This document shows positions 1 through 6,698 of a DNA stretch of 33,477 nucleotides, one piece after another. The DNA comes from an uncultured Bacilli bacterium (GTDB lineage: Bacteria; Bacillota_I; Bacilli_A; RF39; UBA660): NCBI GenBank assembly GCA_934086935.1, contig CAKOIQ010000010.1:1-33477 (forward strand). Reading direction: 5' to 3'. Numbering within the stretch: the first letter of the stretch is position 1; the number at the start of each line of letters is the position of its first letter. Position numbers and translations under genes: made by a program. Below the pieces are notes generated by a model that had not been told where the DNA came from, ran no database searches, and saw nothing but the letters and a program-made list of their open reading frames with translations.

Positions 1-105
1 AATGCTAGCACAACAACCGGATATGCACGTACCCAAACAGATGCAGATAAATTTAATGCAAGTAGTAATAAACCATCAGGTCTAACATTTGTTGTTAAAA
101 GTTAA
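1..105 (+). CDS. C-terminal end of an unidentified protein (partial)
   Basis: An open frame enters at base 1 and ends at TAA 103-105, giving the last 34 residues of a protein. The piece is rich in Thr, Ser, Asn and Ala and ends in a hydrophobic strand-like stretch, TFVVKS, as an extracellular beta-rich protein might. No catalytic motif is visible. An intrinsic terminator follows two bases after the stop, so this is the last gene of its transcription unit. The function cannot be named from this fragment; a relation to the secreted protein at 6666 is possible but not shown. Confidence 0.55.
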   Translation, partial: NASTTTGYARTQTDADKFNASSNKPSGLTFVVKS

Positions 106-130
106 AGGCTATTTTAATAATAGCTTTTTT
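106..130 (+). terminator. Rho-independent terminator
   Basis: GCTATT (108-113) pairs with AATAGC (119-124) across a 5-base loop and is followed by a run of six T. It closes the transcript of the partial gene ending at 105. Confidence 0.8.
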
Positions 131-132
131 GT

Positions 133-161
133 TTGAATTAAAGTTATAAGTGTTATATAAT
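133..161 (+). promoter_or_regulatory. Sigma-A-type promoter for ftsK
   Basis: TTGAAT (133-138) and a perfect TATAAT (156-161) are separated by 17 bases. Transcription would start near 168, giving a very short leader before the ATG at 182, with GGTGA (168/169-173) as the ribosome binding site. Confidence 0.65.
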
Positions 162-181
162 TAATATGGTGAAGTAAAGAT

Positions 182-2410
182 ATGGCAAAAAAGAAGAAAC
201 GTAAAAGTGAAAGTTCTAGCAAAGTTAAATTTTCATCTGAACTTACTGGTTTAATATTTGTTCTTATTAGTGTAATTGGAATTGGAGCTTTTGGTCCAGT
301 TGGACATTTTATTAAATCTTTTGCAATTTTCTTAATGGGTAATTATTGGGCTATTGCAATATTATTATTTATGATTTTAGGTTTATATATGATTGTTAAA
401 CGTGATTTACCGAAGTTTTTTAGTAGTAGGTTAATTGGGTTATATTTTTTACTGATAGCTTTACTTGCGTTTAGTCATATTGAATATATTAATGATAGTG
501 TTGTTATTAAAGATAATAGTATTTTTGAAAATACTTTTAATAATTTAATGAATACTTTTAGTGATGAAGGTTTTCTTAATTTGAGTAATACTGGTGGAGG
601 TATTATTGGGGTTTTCTTTGCTTGGGGACTTGTTAATTTATTTGATTTAAATGGTACTTATATTGTTTTAGGTGTTTTAGGTGTATTTGGAGTTGTTATG
701 GCTTTAAATGTGTCTTTAGCTGATATTGTTAAGAAGATTTTTGGGGGAATTAAGAGATTTAATAAGGGTCTTGGTGAAAGTAAAATCTTTAAAGCAAGTG
801 AATCTGATGATGAAGATGAAGAAGATGAGGAAGAGGAAGAAGTTCCTAGAGAATTAAAAGAAGATAAAAAGGTTATTATTACTAGTAGTGAAGATTTAAA
901 AAATTATCATAATGAAGAGGTTAGAGAAGAGACTGCTCCAGTTGTGATTGAAAATTCGACTAATGGTGAGTATCGTTTACCTAGTATTGATATTTTAAAT
1001 CCTCCAAAGAAACAAGGAAAGTTAAATACAACCGAATTTTTAAATACTAATCGTATTGCTTTAGAAAGAGTTTTAGCTGATTTTCAAATTACGGGTAAAG
1101 TTGTTGAAATTCATGAAGGACCAGCAGTTACTCAGTTTGAGGTAGAGATTAAAGCGGGAACTAAAGTTAGTAGAATTACTAGTATTAGTAAAGAGATTGC
1201 TTTAGCATTAGCAGCTAAGGATGTTAGAATTGAAGCTCCTATTCCAGGTAAGAGTACTGTAGGTATTGAAATTCCTAATAAAAATATTGCTTCAGTACCA
1301 ATTAGAGATGTTTTAGGTAGTGTACCTAAGAGTATGGCTGATGCGAAGATATTAGTTGCTTTAGGTAAAGATTTAATGGGTAGAACTTGTTGTGCAGATT
1401 TATCTAAGATGCCACATTTATTAGTTGCTGGTTCAACTGGTTCAGGTAAATCTGTATGTATTAATAGTTTTATTGCTTCTATTTTAATGAGAATGAAACC
1501 AGATGAAATTAAGATGGTTTTAGTCGATCCTAAGAAGGTAGAATTATCTAATTATAATGGTATTCCTCATTTGTTATGTCCAGTAGTAAGTGATCCTAAG
1601 AAGGCTAATATTGCTTTACAAAAGATTGTTGCTGAAATGGAAAGAAGATATGATGTCTTTAGCGAAGCTAATGTTAAAAACATTGGTGGATATAATGAAA
1701 TGATTGAAAAGAATAATAAAAAGAATGATACTAATGTACCAAAGATGCCTTATATTCTTGTAATAATTGATGAACTTGCTGATTTAATGCTTGTAGCTGC
1801 TAAAGAAGTTGAGGATTCAATTATGAGAATTACCCAAATGGCAAGAGCTGCTGGTATTCATTTAATTGTTGCAACGCAAAGACCATCAACTGATGTAATT
1901 ACAGGTGTAGTTAAAGCAAATATTCCATCTAGAATTAGTTTTGCAGTTGCTTCATCAATTGATTCAAGAACTATTTTAGATATGAGTGGAGCTGAAAAAT
2001 TACTTGGTAAAGGTGATATGCTTTATAAACCAATGGGAGATAATACTCCAGTCAGAATTCAAGGTACTTTTATAAGTGATGAAGAAACTCAAAGATTAAT
2101 AGATTATGTATGTAAAGAACAAGTAGCTAAATATGATAACTCAATTACTGAAGCAGCAGATAATCATATGGCAGGGGCTGGAAGTCCAAAGGAAGAATAT
2201 GATGATCCTCTGTATAATGAAATAGTTGATTTTGCAATCCAAAATGGGAAAATTAGTGCTTCATTATTACAAAGAAGATTTAGATTAGGCTATAATAGAG
2301 CAGCAAGAATAGTTGATTTATTAGAAGAAAGAGGAATAATAGGTCCTCAAAATGGTTCTAAACCAAGGGAAGTTTTGGTTAAGTTAGAACAAGATAGTTC
2401 TAATGAATAG
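182..2410 (+). CDS. ftsK: DNA translocase FtsK/SpoIIIE
   Basis: Septum-associated double-stranded DNA pump that clears chromosomal DNA from the closing division site. At 742 residues it has the family's usual length. Residues about 20-190 hold four or so membrane segments, followed by an acidic linker (about 207-223, nearly all D/E) and then the motor domain. Walker A is GSTGSGKS at 417-424; Walker B lies in the hydrophobic strand ending IIDELADLM. The C-terminal ~50 residues form the winged-helix gamma domain (SASLLQRRFRLGYNRAA), which reads KOPS/SRS-type orientation sequences in known FtsK/SpoIIIE. It has its own promoter at 133-161 and overlaps the leader of the next small gene. Whether it serves vegetative division (SftA/FtsK role) or sporulation (SpoIIIE role) cannot be read from the protein. 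Confidence 0.96.
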   Translation: MAKKKKRKSESSSKVKFSSELTGLIFVLISVIGIGAFGPVGHFIKSFAIFLMGNYWAIAILLFMILGLYMIVKRDLPKFFSSRLIGLYFLLIALLAFSHIEYINDSVVIKDNSIFENTFNNLMNTFSDEGFLNLSNTGGGIIGVFFAWGLVNLFDLNGTYIVLGVLGVFGVVMALNVSLADIVKKIFGGIKRFNKGLGESKIFKASESDDEDEEDEEEEEVPRELKEDKKVIITSSEDLKNYHNEEVREETAPVVIENSTNGEYRLPSIDILNPPKKQGKLNTTEFLNTNRIALERVLADFQITGKVVEIHEGPAVTQFEVEIKAGTKVSRITSISKEIALALAAKDVRIEAPIPGKSTVGIEIPNKNIASVPIRDVLGSVPKSMADAKILVALGKDLMGRTCCADLSKMPHLLVAGSTGSGKSVCINSFIASILMRMKPDEIKMVLVDPKKVELSNYNGIPHLLCPVVSDPKKANIALQKIVAEMERRYDVFSEANVKNIGGYNEMIEKNNKKNDTNVPKMPYILVIIDELADLMLVAAKEVEDSIMRITQMARAAGIHLIVATQRPSTDVITGVVKANIPSRISFAVASSIDSRTILDMSGAEKLLGKGDMLYKPMGDNTPVRIQGTFISDEETQRLIDYVCKEQVAKYDNSITEAADNHMAGAGSPKEEYDDPLYNEIVDFAIQNGKISASLLQRRFRLGYNRAARIVDLLEERGIIGPQNGSKPREVLVKLEQDSSNE

Positions 2411-2426
2411 ATGGGAAGGAGAAAAT

Positions 2427-2642
2427 ATGGAAGAAAATGTTTATAAAGAAGTTTTTGAAAGAACTTTAAGAGCAGAAGATGTTGATTATAAAATAGCGGC
2501 TGTACTTGAAAGTCATCCTGAAAGTTTAGGATGGGTTCATGGAGAACCACGAGTAGAAAATTTAGGAAATGGAATGGTTAAATTATCAATACCACTTGCT
2601 AAATATCCAGTTAAAGAAGAAGAAAAAAGAATGGAAAGATAG
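2427..2642 (+). CDS. Small hypothetical protein, 71 residues
   Basis: I do not recognise this protein. The start at 2427 is chosen because AAGGAG (2416-2421) lies five bases before it; an in-frame ATG at 2403 lacks such a site and overlaps ftsK. The product is acidic and soluble, with no signal peptide or membrane segment. It begins with a charged helix-like part (EENVYKEVFERTLRAEDV) and ends in a charged tail (KEEEKRMER). It sits 16 bases after ftsK and is probably co-transcribed with it. The 5' arm of the downstream terminator is made from its last codons. Confidence 0.7.
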   Translation: MEENVYKEVFERTLRAEDVDYKIAAVLESHPESLGWVHGEPRVENLGNGMVKLSIPLAKYPVKEEEKRMER

Positions 2643-2660
2643 TGTTATCCATTCTTTTTT
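2626..2660 (+). terminator. Rho-independent terminator overlapping the stop codon
   Basis: AAAGAATGGA (2626-2635) pairs perfectly with TCCATTCTTT (2648-2657), followed by more T. The stop codon (2640-2642) of the small gene lies inside the 12-base loop. Confidence 0.8.
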
Positions 2661-2662
2661 AC

Positions 2663-2690
2663 TTGATATTTTAACTAATTTTGGTATAAT
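2663..2690 (+). promoter_or_regulatory. Promoter for the two-gene unit at 2721-3502
   Basis: TTGATA (2663-2668), a 16-base spacer and TATAAT (2685-2690). A strong AAGGAGGA ribosome binding site follows at 2707-2714. Confidence 0.65.
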
Positions 2691-2720
2691 AACAGTCAAC
2701 TTGAAAAAGGAGGAATTATT

Positions 2721-3110
2721 ATGGCAATAACATTAACGTGTGGTAAAAAGAAAATTGCTGAAAATGCAAATTTATTTTTAGAAGTAACAGGAACAGATAA
2801 AAATTCAATAGAATATAGTATTCATAGTGATGATAGTAATACAGTAACATTAACATTTGATGTTAAAGAATATGAGCAACCAGTAACAGGTTATAAATTA
2901 GAAAAAGTATTACAAATACAAATTGTAACTATGGATGGATTAAATTCACTTGCTATATTAAGACAAATGTATCCAATAAGTGAAGGATATCATATAGAAG
3001 TAGTTGAAACATTTCCAACAGGATTATTTACTTCTGATTTAATAGCTAACGTATTAAGAAACCAATCAATTAAAAAAGATTTAGGTACTAAAAAGAAAGC
3101 TAGTAAATAA
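2721..3110 (+). CDS. Hypothetical protein, 129 residues
   Basis: Unrecognised soluble protein. It has a good promoter, an AAGGAGGA site seven bases upstream of the ATG and normal codon use, so it is a real gene. The sequence alternates polar and hydrophobic residues as in a beta-rich fold (for example VTLTFDVKEYE and LQIQIVTMDG) and ends in a very basic tail (KKDLGTKKKASK). There is no signal peptide and no cysteine-rich or nucleotide-binding motif. It is followed after two bases by another 129-residue protein, so the two may act together, but they are not obviously alike in sequence. Confidence 0.75.
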   Translation: MAITLTCGKKKIAENANLFLEVTGTDKNSIEYSIHSDDSNTVTLTFDVKEYEQPVTGYKLEKVLQIQIVTMDGLNSLAILRQMYPISEGYHIEVVETFPTGLFTSDLIANVLRNQSIKKDLGTKKKASK

Positions 3111-3112
3111 AT

Positions 3113-3502
3113 ATGGAAAAAAATAAAATATTAATTAGTGGGAATGGTTCAGATTTAGAAGATAAATTAAATCAAATAATTTCATCTTGTTTAAATGATG
3201 ATAAAGATGTTAGTTATATGGTTATGGGAAAGAATTCTAAAAATGAACAAGAAGTTGAAGTAAGTATTACTTCATATAATGATGATGAAGAAAAACCTTT
3301 AGATGTAATGTTTAGTAGTGCAATAATAACAGTACCAGTAGGTAAAGATGTAGAATGTACTAAATATTTAATAGAACAATATAAACCATATGGAGTTAAA
3401 GTAGTACTTAATGATATAGATGTAAGTTCTGAAACAAGTGATGTATTATTTTATGGTTTATATAAAGAAAGAAGAACTAAAAATAAAACTATTGAATTAT
3501 AG
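3113..3502 (+). CDS. Hypothetical acidic protein, 129 residues
   Basis: Unrecognised, soluble and acidic (many D/E, for example SYNDDEEKPLDV). Its ATG lies two bases after the previous stop with only a weak ribosome binding site, which suggests translational coupling to the 2721 gene. Predicted alternating strands and helices resemble a small alpha/beta domain; no catalytic motif is seen. The terminator 3' arm covers its stop codon, so it ends the unit. Confidence 0.72.
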   Translation: MEKNKILISGNGSDLEDKLNQIISSCLNDDKDVSYMVMGKNSKNEQEVEVSITSYNDDEEKPLDVMFSSAIITVPVGKDVECTKYLIEQYKPYGVKVVLNDIDVSSETSDVLFYGLYKERRTKNKTIEL

Positions 3503-3514
3503 TTTTATTTTTTT
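3482..3514 (+). terminator. Rho-independent terminator overlapping the stop codon
   Basis: AATAAAACTAT (3482-3492) pairs perfectly with ATAGTTTTATT (3499-3509) across a 6-base loop, with a following T run. The stop TAG at 3500-3502 is within the 3' arm. Confidence 0.8.
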
Positions 3515-3547
3515 AGGAAAAATGTTAAAATAACGTTGGTGGTTTTT

Positions 3548-4312
3548 ATGTTAAAAATTGAAAATTTAACTGTTGAAGTTGATAAAAAAACAATATTAAA
3601 AGATTTTAATTTAGATATGAAGATAAATGAAGTACATGCCATAATGGGACCTAATGGAATTGGTAAAAGTACAATATGTAAAACAATAATGGGAGATCCT
3701 AATTATGTAGTTACTTCCGGAAGTATAACTTTTAACTCTAAAGATTTACTTAAAATGAGTGTAACAGAAAGAGCAAGAGAAGGAATATTTTTACTTTCAC
3801 AAAATCCAATCGAAATACCAGGAGTAAGTAATGCTGAAATGCTTAGAATGACATTAAATGAAATAAGTGGAAGTAATGTATCAATCTTTGAATTTAATAA
3901 AAAAATGGAACAAATATGTAAAATGTTAGATATACCTAGAAGCTTTATTCATAGAGGAATAAATGAAGGTATGAGTGGTGGAGAAAGAAAGAAAAATGAA
4001 CTTTTACATATGTGGATGCTTGAACCTAAATTTATTATATTAGATGAATTAGACAGTGGATTAGATGTGGATTCAATAAAAATAGTTTGTCAAAATATAA
4101 ATGAATATAAAAAAGAACATGATTGTTTAATTTTACTTATAACTCATCATGCAGAATTAATAAAATTATTAAATGTTACAGATGTTCATATTATAGCTGA
4201 TGGTAAAATAGTTAAGTCAGGAGATATGAATTTAGCATATGATATAGAAAAAAACGGTTATAAAGAAATAACTGGGACAAATAAAGTAAGTGATAATAAA
4301 AATGAAGAATAA
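3548..4312 (+). CDS. sufC: Fe-S cluster assembly ATPase SufC
   Basis: ABC-type ATPase that drives the SufB/SufD scaffold during iron-sulfur cluster assembly in the cytoplasm. ATG 3548 is preferred over the in-frame TTG at 3536 because GGTGG (3538-3542) lies just upstream and the family begins MLKIENL. The protein is 254 residues, the usual size. Walker A is GPNGIGKST (34-42), the signature MSGGERKKNE starts at 142, Walker B ends in D166-E167 within the SufC-typical ILDELDSGLD, and the switch His is H200. It heads a four-gene operon: the next gene overlaps it by 11 bases, followed by sufS and sufU. No membrane domain is present, as expected. Confidence 0.95.
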   Translation: MLKIENLTVEVDKKTILKDFNLDMKINEVHAIMGPNGIGKSTICKTIMGDPNYVVTSGSITFNSKDLLKMSVTERAREGIFLLSQNPIEIPGVSNAEMLRMTLNEISGSNVSIFEFNKKMEQICKMLDIPRSFIHRGINEGMSGGERKKNELLHMWMLEPKFIILDELDSGLDVDSIKIVCQNINEYKKEHDCLILLITHHAELIKLLNVTDVHIIADGKIVKSGDMNLAYDIEKNGYKEITGTNKVSDNKNEE

Positions 4313-4970
4313 TATATTAGTGGATAATATTAGTCTTTTTGATGAGATATTATCATTAGAAGATAAAAATATAAGTAAAATAGAAGTTAATGGGAAATGT
4401 AAGTTAAATATATTTGATTTAGATATAGATAAATTAAATATTATAGTTAATGATGATTCATCTTTAGATATTAATTATTTTAATAATATAAATAATAGGG
4501 AATGTTTAATAGATATTCTAGTTAAGAATAGAAGTAAATGTATATTAAATTATGGTTATATTAATAAAGATAAATATGGTTTAAAGATAAAGACAGATTT
4601 TTTAGGAGAAGAAGCTAGTATATTAGTTAATGTTAGTGCTTTAAATGATGGAGGTAATACTAATATAGATGTAGATGGTTATGTTAAAACAGAAAGAATA
4701 AATAACTATTTGGATGAAAATATTAGAATTATTAATATTAATGGAGGTATGGCTAGTGGTAAACCTAATATGTTTATAGATACATCTTTGGTAGTAGCTA
4801 ATCATAATACAGTTATAGGTAATATTAATAAAGATGAATTATTTTATTTGATGAGTAAGGGTTTAAGTAAAGATAAAGCTATTAAACTTATATGTGATGG
4901 TTTTATAGTTAAGACTATTTCTGATAAAGAGATGATTATTAAAATAAAAGAATATTTAAATGGGAGGTGA
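4302..4970 (+). CDS. Short SufB/SufD-family scaffold protein
   Basis: Probable partner of SufC in cluster assembly. The C-terminal third carries the SufB/SufD core signature: KPNMFIDTSLVVANHNTVIG with H168, then LFYLMSKGLSKDKAI, close to the family's conserved end. The region before it is repetitive, Asn/Asp/Ile-rich and beta-like, consistent with a small beta-helix. At about 222 residues it is roughly half the length of ordinary SufB or SufD (about 400-470). The start is uncertain: ATG 4302 overlaps sufC by 11 bases, while GTG 4290 would add four residues. It could be a reduced SufD or a single scaffold replacing both SufB and SufD; no second SufB-like gene is in the window. Its last codons encode the perfect GGGAGGTGA site for sufS. 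Confidence 0.82.
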   Translation: MKNNILVDNISLFDEILSLEDKNISKIEVNGKCKLNIFDLDIDKLNIIVNDDSSLDINYFNNINNRECLIDILVKNRSKCILNYGYINKDKYGLKIKTDFLGEEASILVNVSALNDGGNTNIDVDGYVKTERINNYLDENIRIININGGMASGKPNMFIDTSLVVANHNTVIGNINKDELFYLMSKGLSKDKAIKLICDGFIVKTISDKEMIIKIKEYLNGR

Positions 4971-4976
4971 TTTTTA

Positions 4977-6170
4977 ATGCATAGAGATGATTTTCCTATG
5001 ATTAAGGATGATTTGATTTATTTAGATAATGGTGCTACTACTTTTAAGCCTAAATGTGTATTAGAGGCAATGAATGATTATTATGAAAATTATAGTGCTA
5101 ATGCTCATAGAGGTGATTATTCAATTAGTTATAAAGTGGATGTTGCTTATGAAAATGCAAGAGTAAAAGTAGCTAAATTTATTAATGCTGAAATAGATGA
5201 AGTAGTATTTACTTCAGGTGCTACGGAAAGTTTAAATGTTATTGCTACTGGTTTCTTTGGTAATTTACTAGAAGAGGGAGATGAAATTATTATTAGTGAT
5301 GCAGAACATGCTAGTAATGTACTTCCTTGGTTTAGACTTGCTAATAAATTAGGAGCAGTTATTAAATATGTTCCATTAGATGCTAATTTACATGTTACTT
5401 TAGAAAATATTAAATCAGCAGTTACTCCTAGAAGTAAAGTTATTTCTTTAGCTGGTATTACTAATGTAGTAGGGGATGTAAGACCTATTAAAGAAATATG
5501 TAAATTTGCTCATCAAAATAATATGTTTGTAGTTTGTGATGGAGCTCAAAGTGTACCTCATACTAAAACTGATGTTAAAGATTTAGATGTAGACTTTTTA
5601 GCTTTTTCGGGACATAAAATGTGTGGACCAACTGGAGTTGGAGTTTTATATGGTAAGAAAGAATTATTGGAGGCAGTTGAACCTTTATCTTTAGGTGGAG
5701 GTATGAATGAATCTTTTGATTCAGAAAAAGAAATATATTTAAAAGAATTACCTCAAAGATTAGAAGCTGGTACTCCTAATATTGCTGGTGTTATTGGGCT
5801 TGGTGCAGCAGTAGATTATTTAGATAAGATTGGTATGGATACTATCAGTATTTATGAACAAAAGTTAAAGAAATATATGATGGATAAATTAGAAAAGATT
5901 CCATATATTCAAATTGTTAATGAAGAAGCTGATAGTGGAATTGTAGCTTTTAATGTAGAGGGTATTTTTAGCCAAGATGTGGCTTATTATTTAAATAAGT
6001 ATAATATATGTGTAAGGGCTGGTAATCATTGTGCTAAGATACTTAAAAAAGCCATTGGAGTTAAAAATACAATAAGGGTAAGTTTATATTTTTATAATAC
6101 TAAAGAAGAAATAGATGCTTTAGTAGAATTATTAAGTGATAAAGATAAAATAATGAAAGAAATGATATAA
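4977..6170 (+). CDS. sufS: Cysteine desulfurase SufS
   Basis: PLP enzyme that takes sulfur from cysteine and passes it as persulfide to SufU for Fe-S assembly. It is 397 residues, typical of the family. The PLP lysine is K214 in FSGHKMCGPTG, and the persulfide-forming cysteine is C352 in VRAGNHCAK. Other conserved pieces are the YLDNGATTFKP start and the ANAHRG loop. Translation starts seven bases after a full GGGAGGTGA site that also contains the preceding stop codon. Its own stop overlaps the sufU start by one base (TAATG), so the two enzymes that act together are translationally coupled. Confidence 0.96.
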   Translation: MHRDDFPMIKDDLIYLDNGATTFKPKCVLEAMNDYYENYSANAHRGDYSISYKVDVAYENARVKVAKFINAEIDEVVFTSGATESLNVIATGFFGNLLEEGDEIIISDAEHASNVLPWFRLANKLGAVIKYVPLDANLHVTLENIKSAVTPRSKVISLAGITNVVGDVRPIKEICKFAHQNNMFVVCDGAQSVPHTKTDVKDLDVDFLAFSGHKMCGPTGVGVLYGKKELLEAVEPLSLGGGMNESFDSEKEIYLKELPQRLEAGTPNIAGVIGLGAAVDYLDKIGMDTISIYEQKLKKYMMDKLEKIPYIQIVNEEADSGIVAFNVEGIFSQDVAYYLNKYNICVRAGNHCAKILKKAIGVKNTIRVSLYFYNTKEEIDALVELLSDKDKIMKEMI

Positions 6171-6586
6171 TGGATCCTAATTTAAGAAGAGAAATAATTT
6201 TAGATAATTATACAAATCCTTTTCATAAAGAAACTAAAGGTAGTGATTTTAAATACGCTAATGCTAATAATGTTTCTTGTATAGATAATATTAATATATT
6301 TGTTAAGTTAGATGGAGATAAAATAGAAGATGCTTATTTTGATGGAGAAGCATGTGCTATATCAACAGCCAGTACAAGTATAATGATAAAGAAAATTATT
6401 GGAATGACTTTAGAAGAAGCTAAAACATTTACAGAAAATTTTGAAAATATGGTAAATGAAAAAGAGTATGATAAAGAAGAATTAGGGGAAGCACTTGCTT
6501 TTGATGAAATATATAAACAGGAAAGTAGAAAAACTTGTGCAACATTACCTTATAAAGGTTTGATTAAAATAATTAGCGAGGACTAA
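6170..6586 (+). CDS. sufU: SufU sulfur-transfer protein (IscU-like)
   Basis: Zinc-dependent sulfur acceptor for SufS in Gram-positive SUF systems. It is 138 residues. The three ligand cysteines are C37, C62 and C123, with D39 two residues after the first (SCID), matching the Cys-X-Asp...Cys...Cys pattern of SufU. It has the start LRREIILDNYTNP and the central FDGEACAISTAS expected for this family. The ATG overlaps the sufS stop. It is the last gene of the operon; a terminator begins on its stop codon. In many Firmicutes sufB follows sufU, but here an unrelated surface-protein gene follows. Confidence 0.95.
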   Translation: MDPNLRREIILDNYTNPFHKETKGSDFKYANANNVSCIDNINIFVKLDGDKIEDAYFDGEACAISTASTSIMIKKIIGMTLEEAKTFTENFENMVNEKEYDKEELGEALAFDEIYKQESRKTCATLPYKGLIKIISED

Positions 6587-6599
6587 AAAGTCCTTTTTT
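6579..6599 (+). terminator. Rho-independent terminator after sufU
   Basis: AGGACT (6579-6584), an AAAA loop and AGTCCT (6589-6594), followed by T6. The 5' arm is coding sequence of sufU and touches its stop codon. Confidence 0.85.
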
Positions 6600-6605
6600 A
6601 TATGA

Positions 6606-6634
6606 TTGAAAAAGAGGCTAGTTTATAGTACAAT
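6606..6634 (+). promoter_or_regulatory. Promoter for the 6666 surface-protein gene
   Basis: TTGAAA (6606-6611), 17 bases, TACAAT (6629-6634). AGGAG at 6648-6652 is the only visible ribosome binding site, 13 bases before the ATG, which is longer than usual. The same leader arrangement recurs at 32151-32173. Confidence 0.6.
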
Positions 6635-6645
6635 AAAATAGAGAG

Positions 6646-6698
6646 ATAGGAGTAATTTATTAACCATGGAGAAACAAAGTAAGATAATATTCATGGTA
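6646..6698 (+). repeat. 53-bp repeat, copy 1 (leader plus first codons)
   Basis: Matches 32151-32203 at 52 of 53 positions, the difference being A versus G in the leader. It spans the ribosome binding site, the start codon and the first eleven codons (MEKQSKIIFMV) of the secreted protein. Outside this block the two copies diverge abruptly. Confidence 0.9.

Noticed and set aside
2347..2550. Minus-strand open frame opposite the end of ftsK
   Set aside because: It has no ribosome binding site and codes opposite two well-supported + strand genes.
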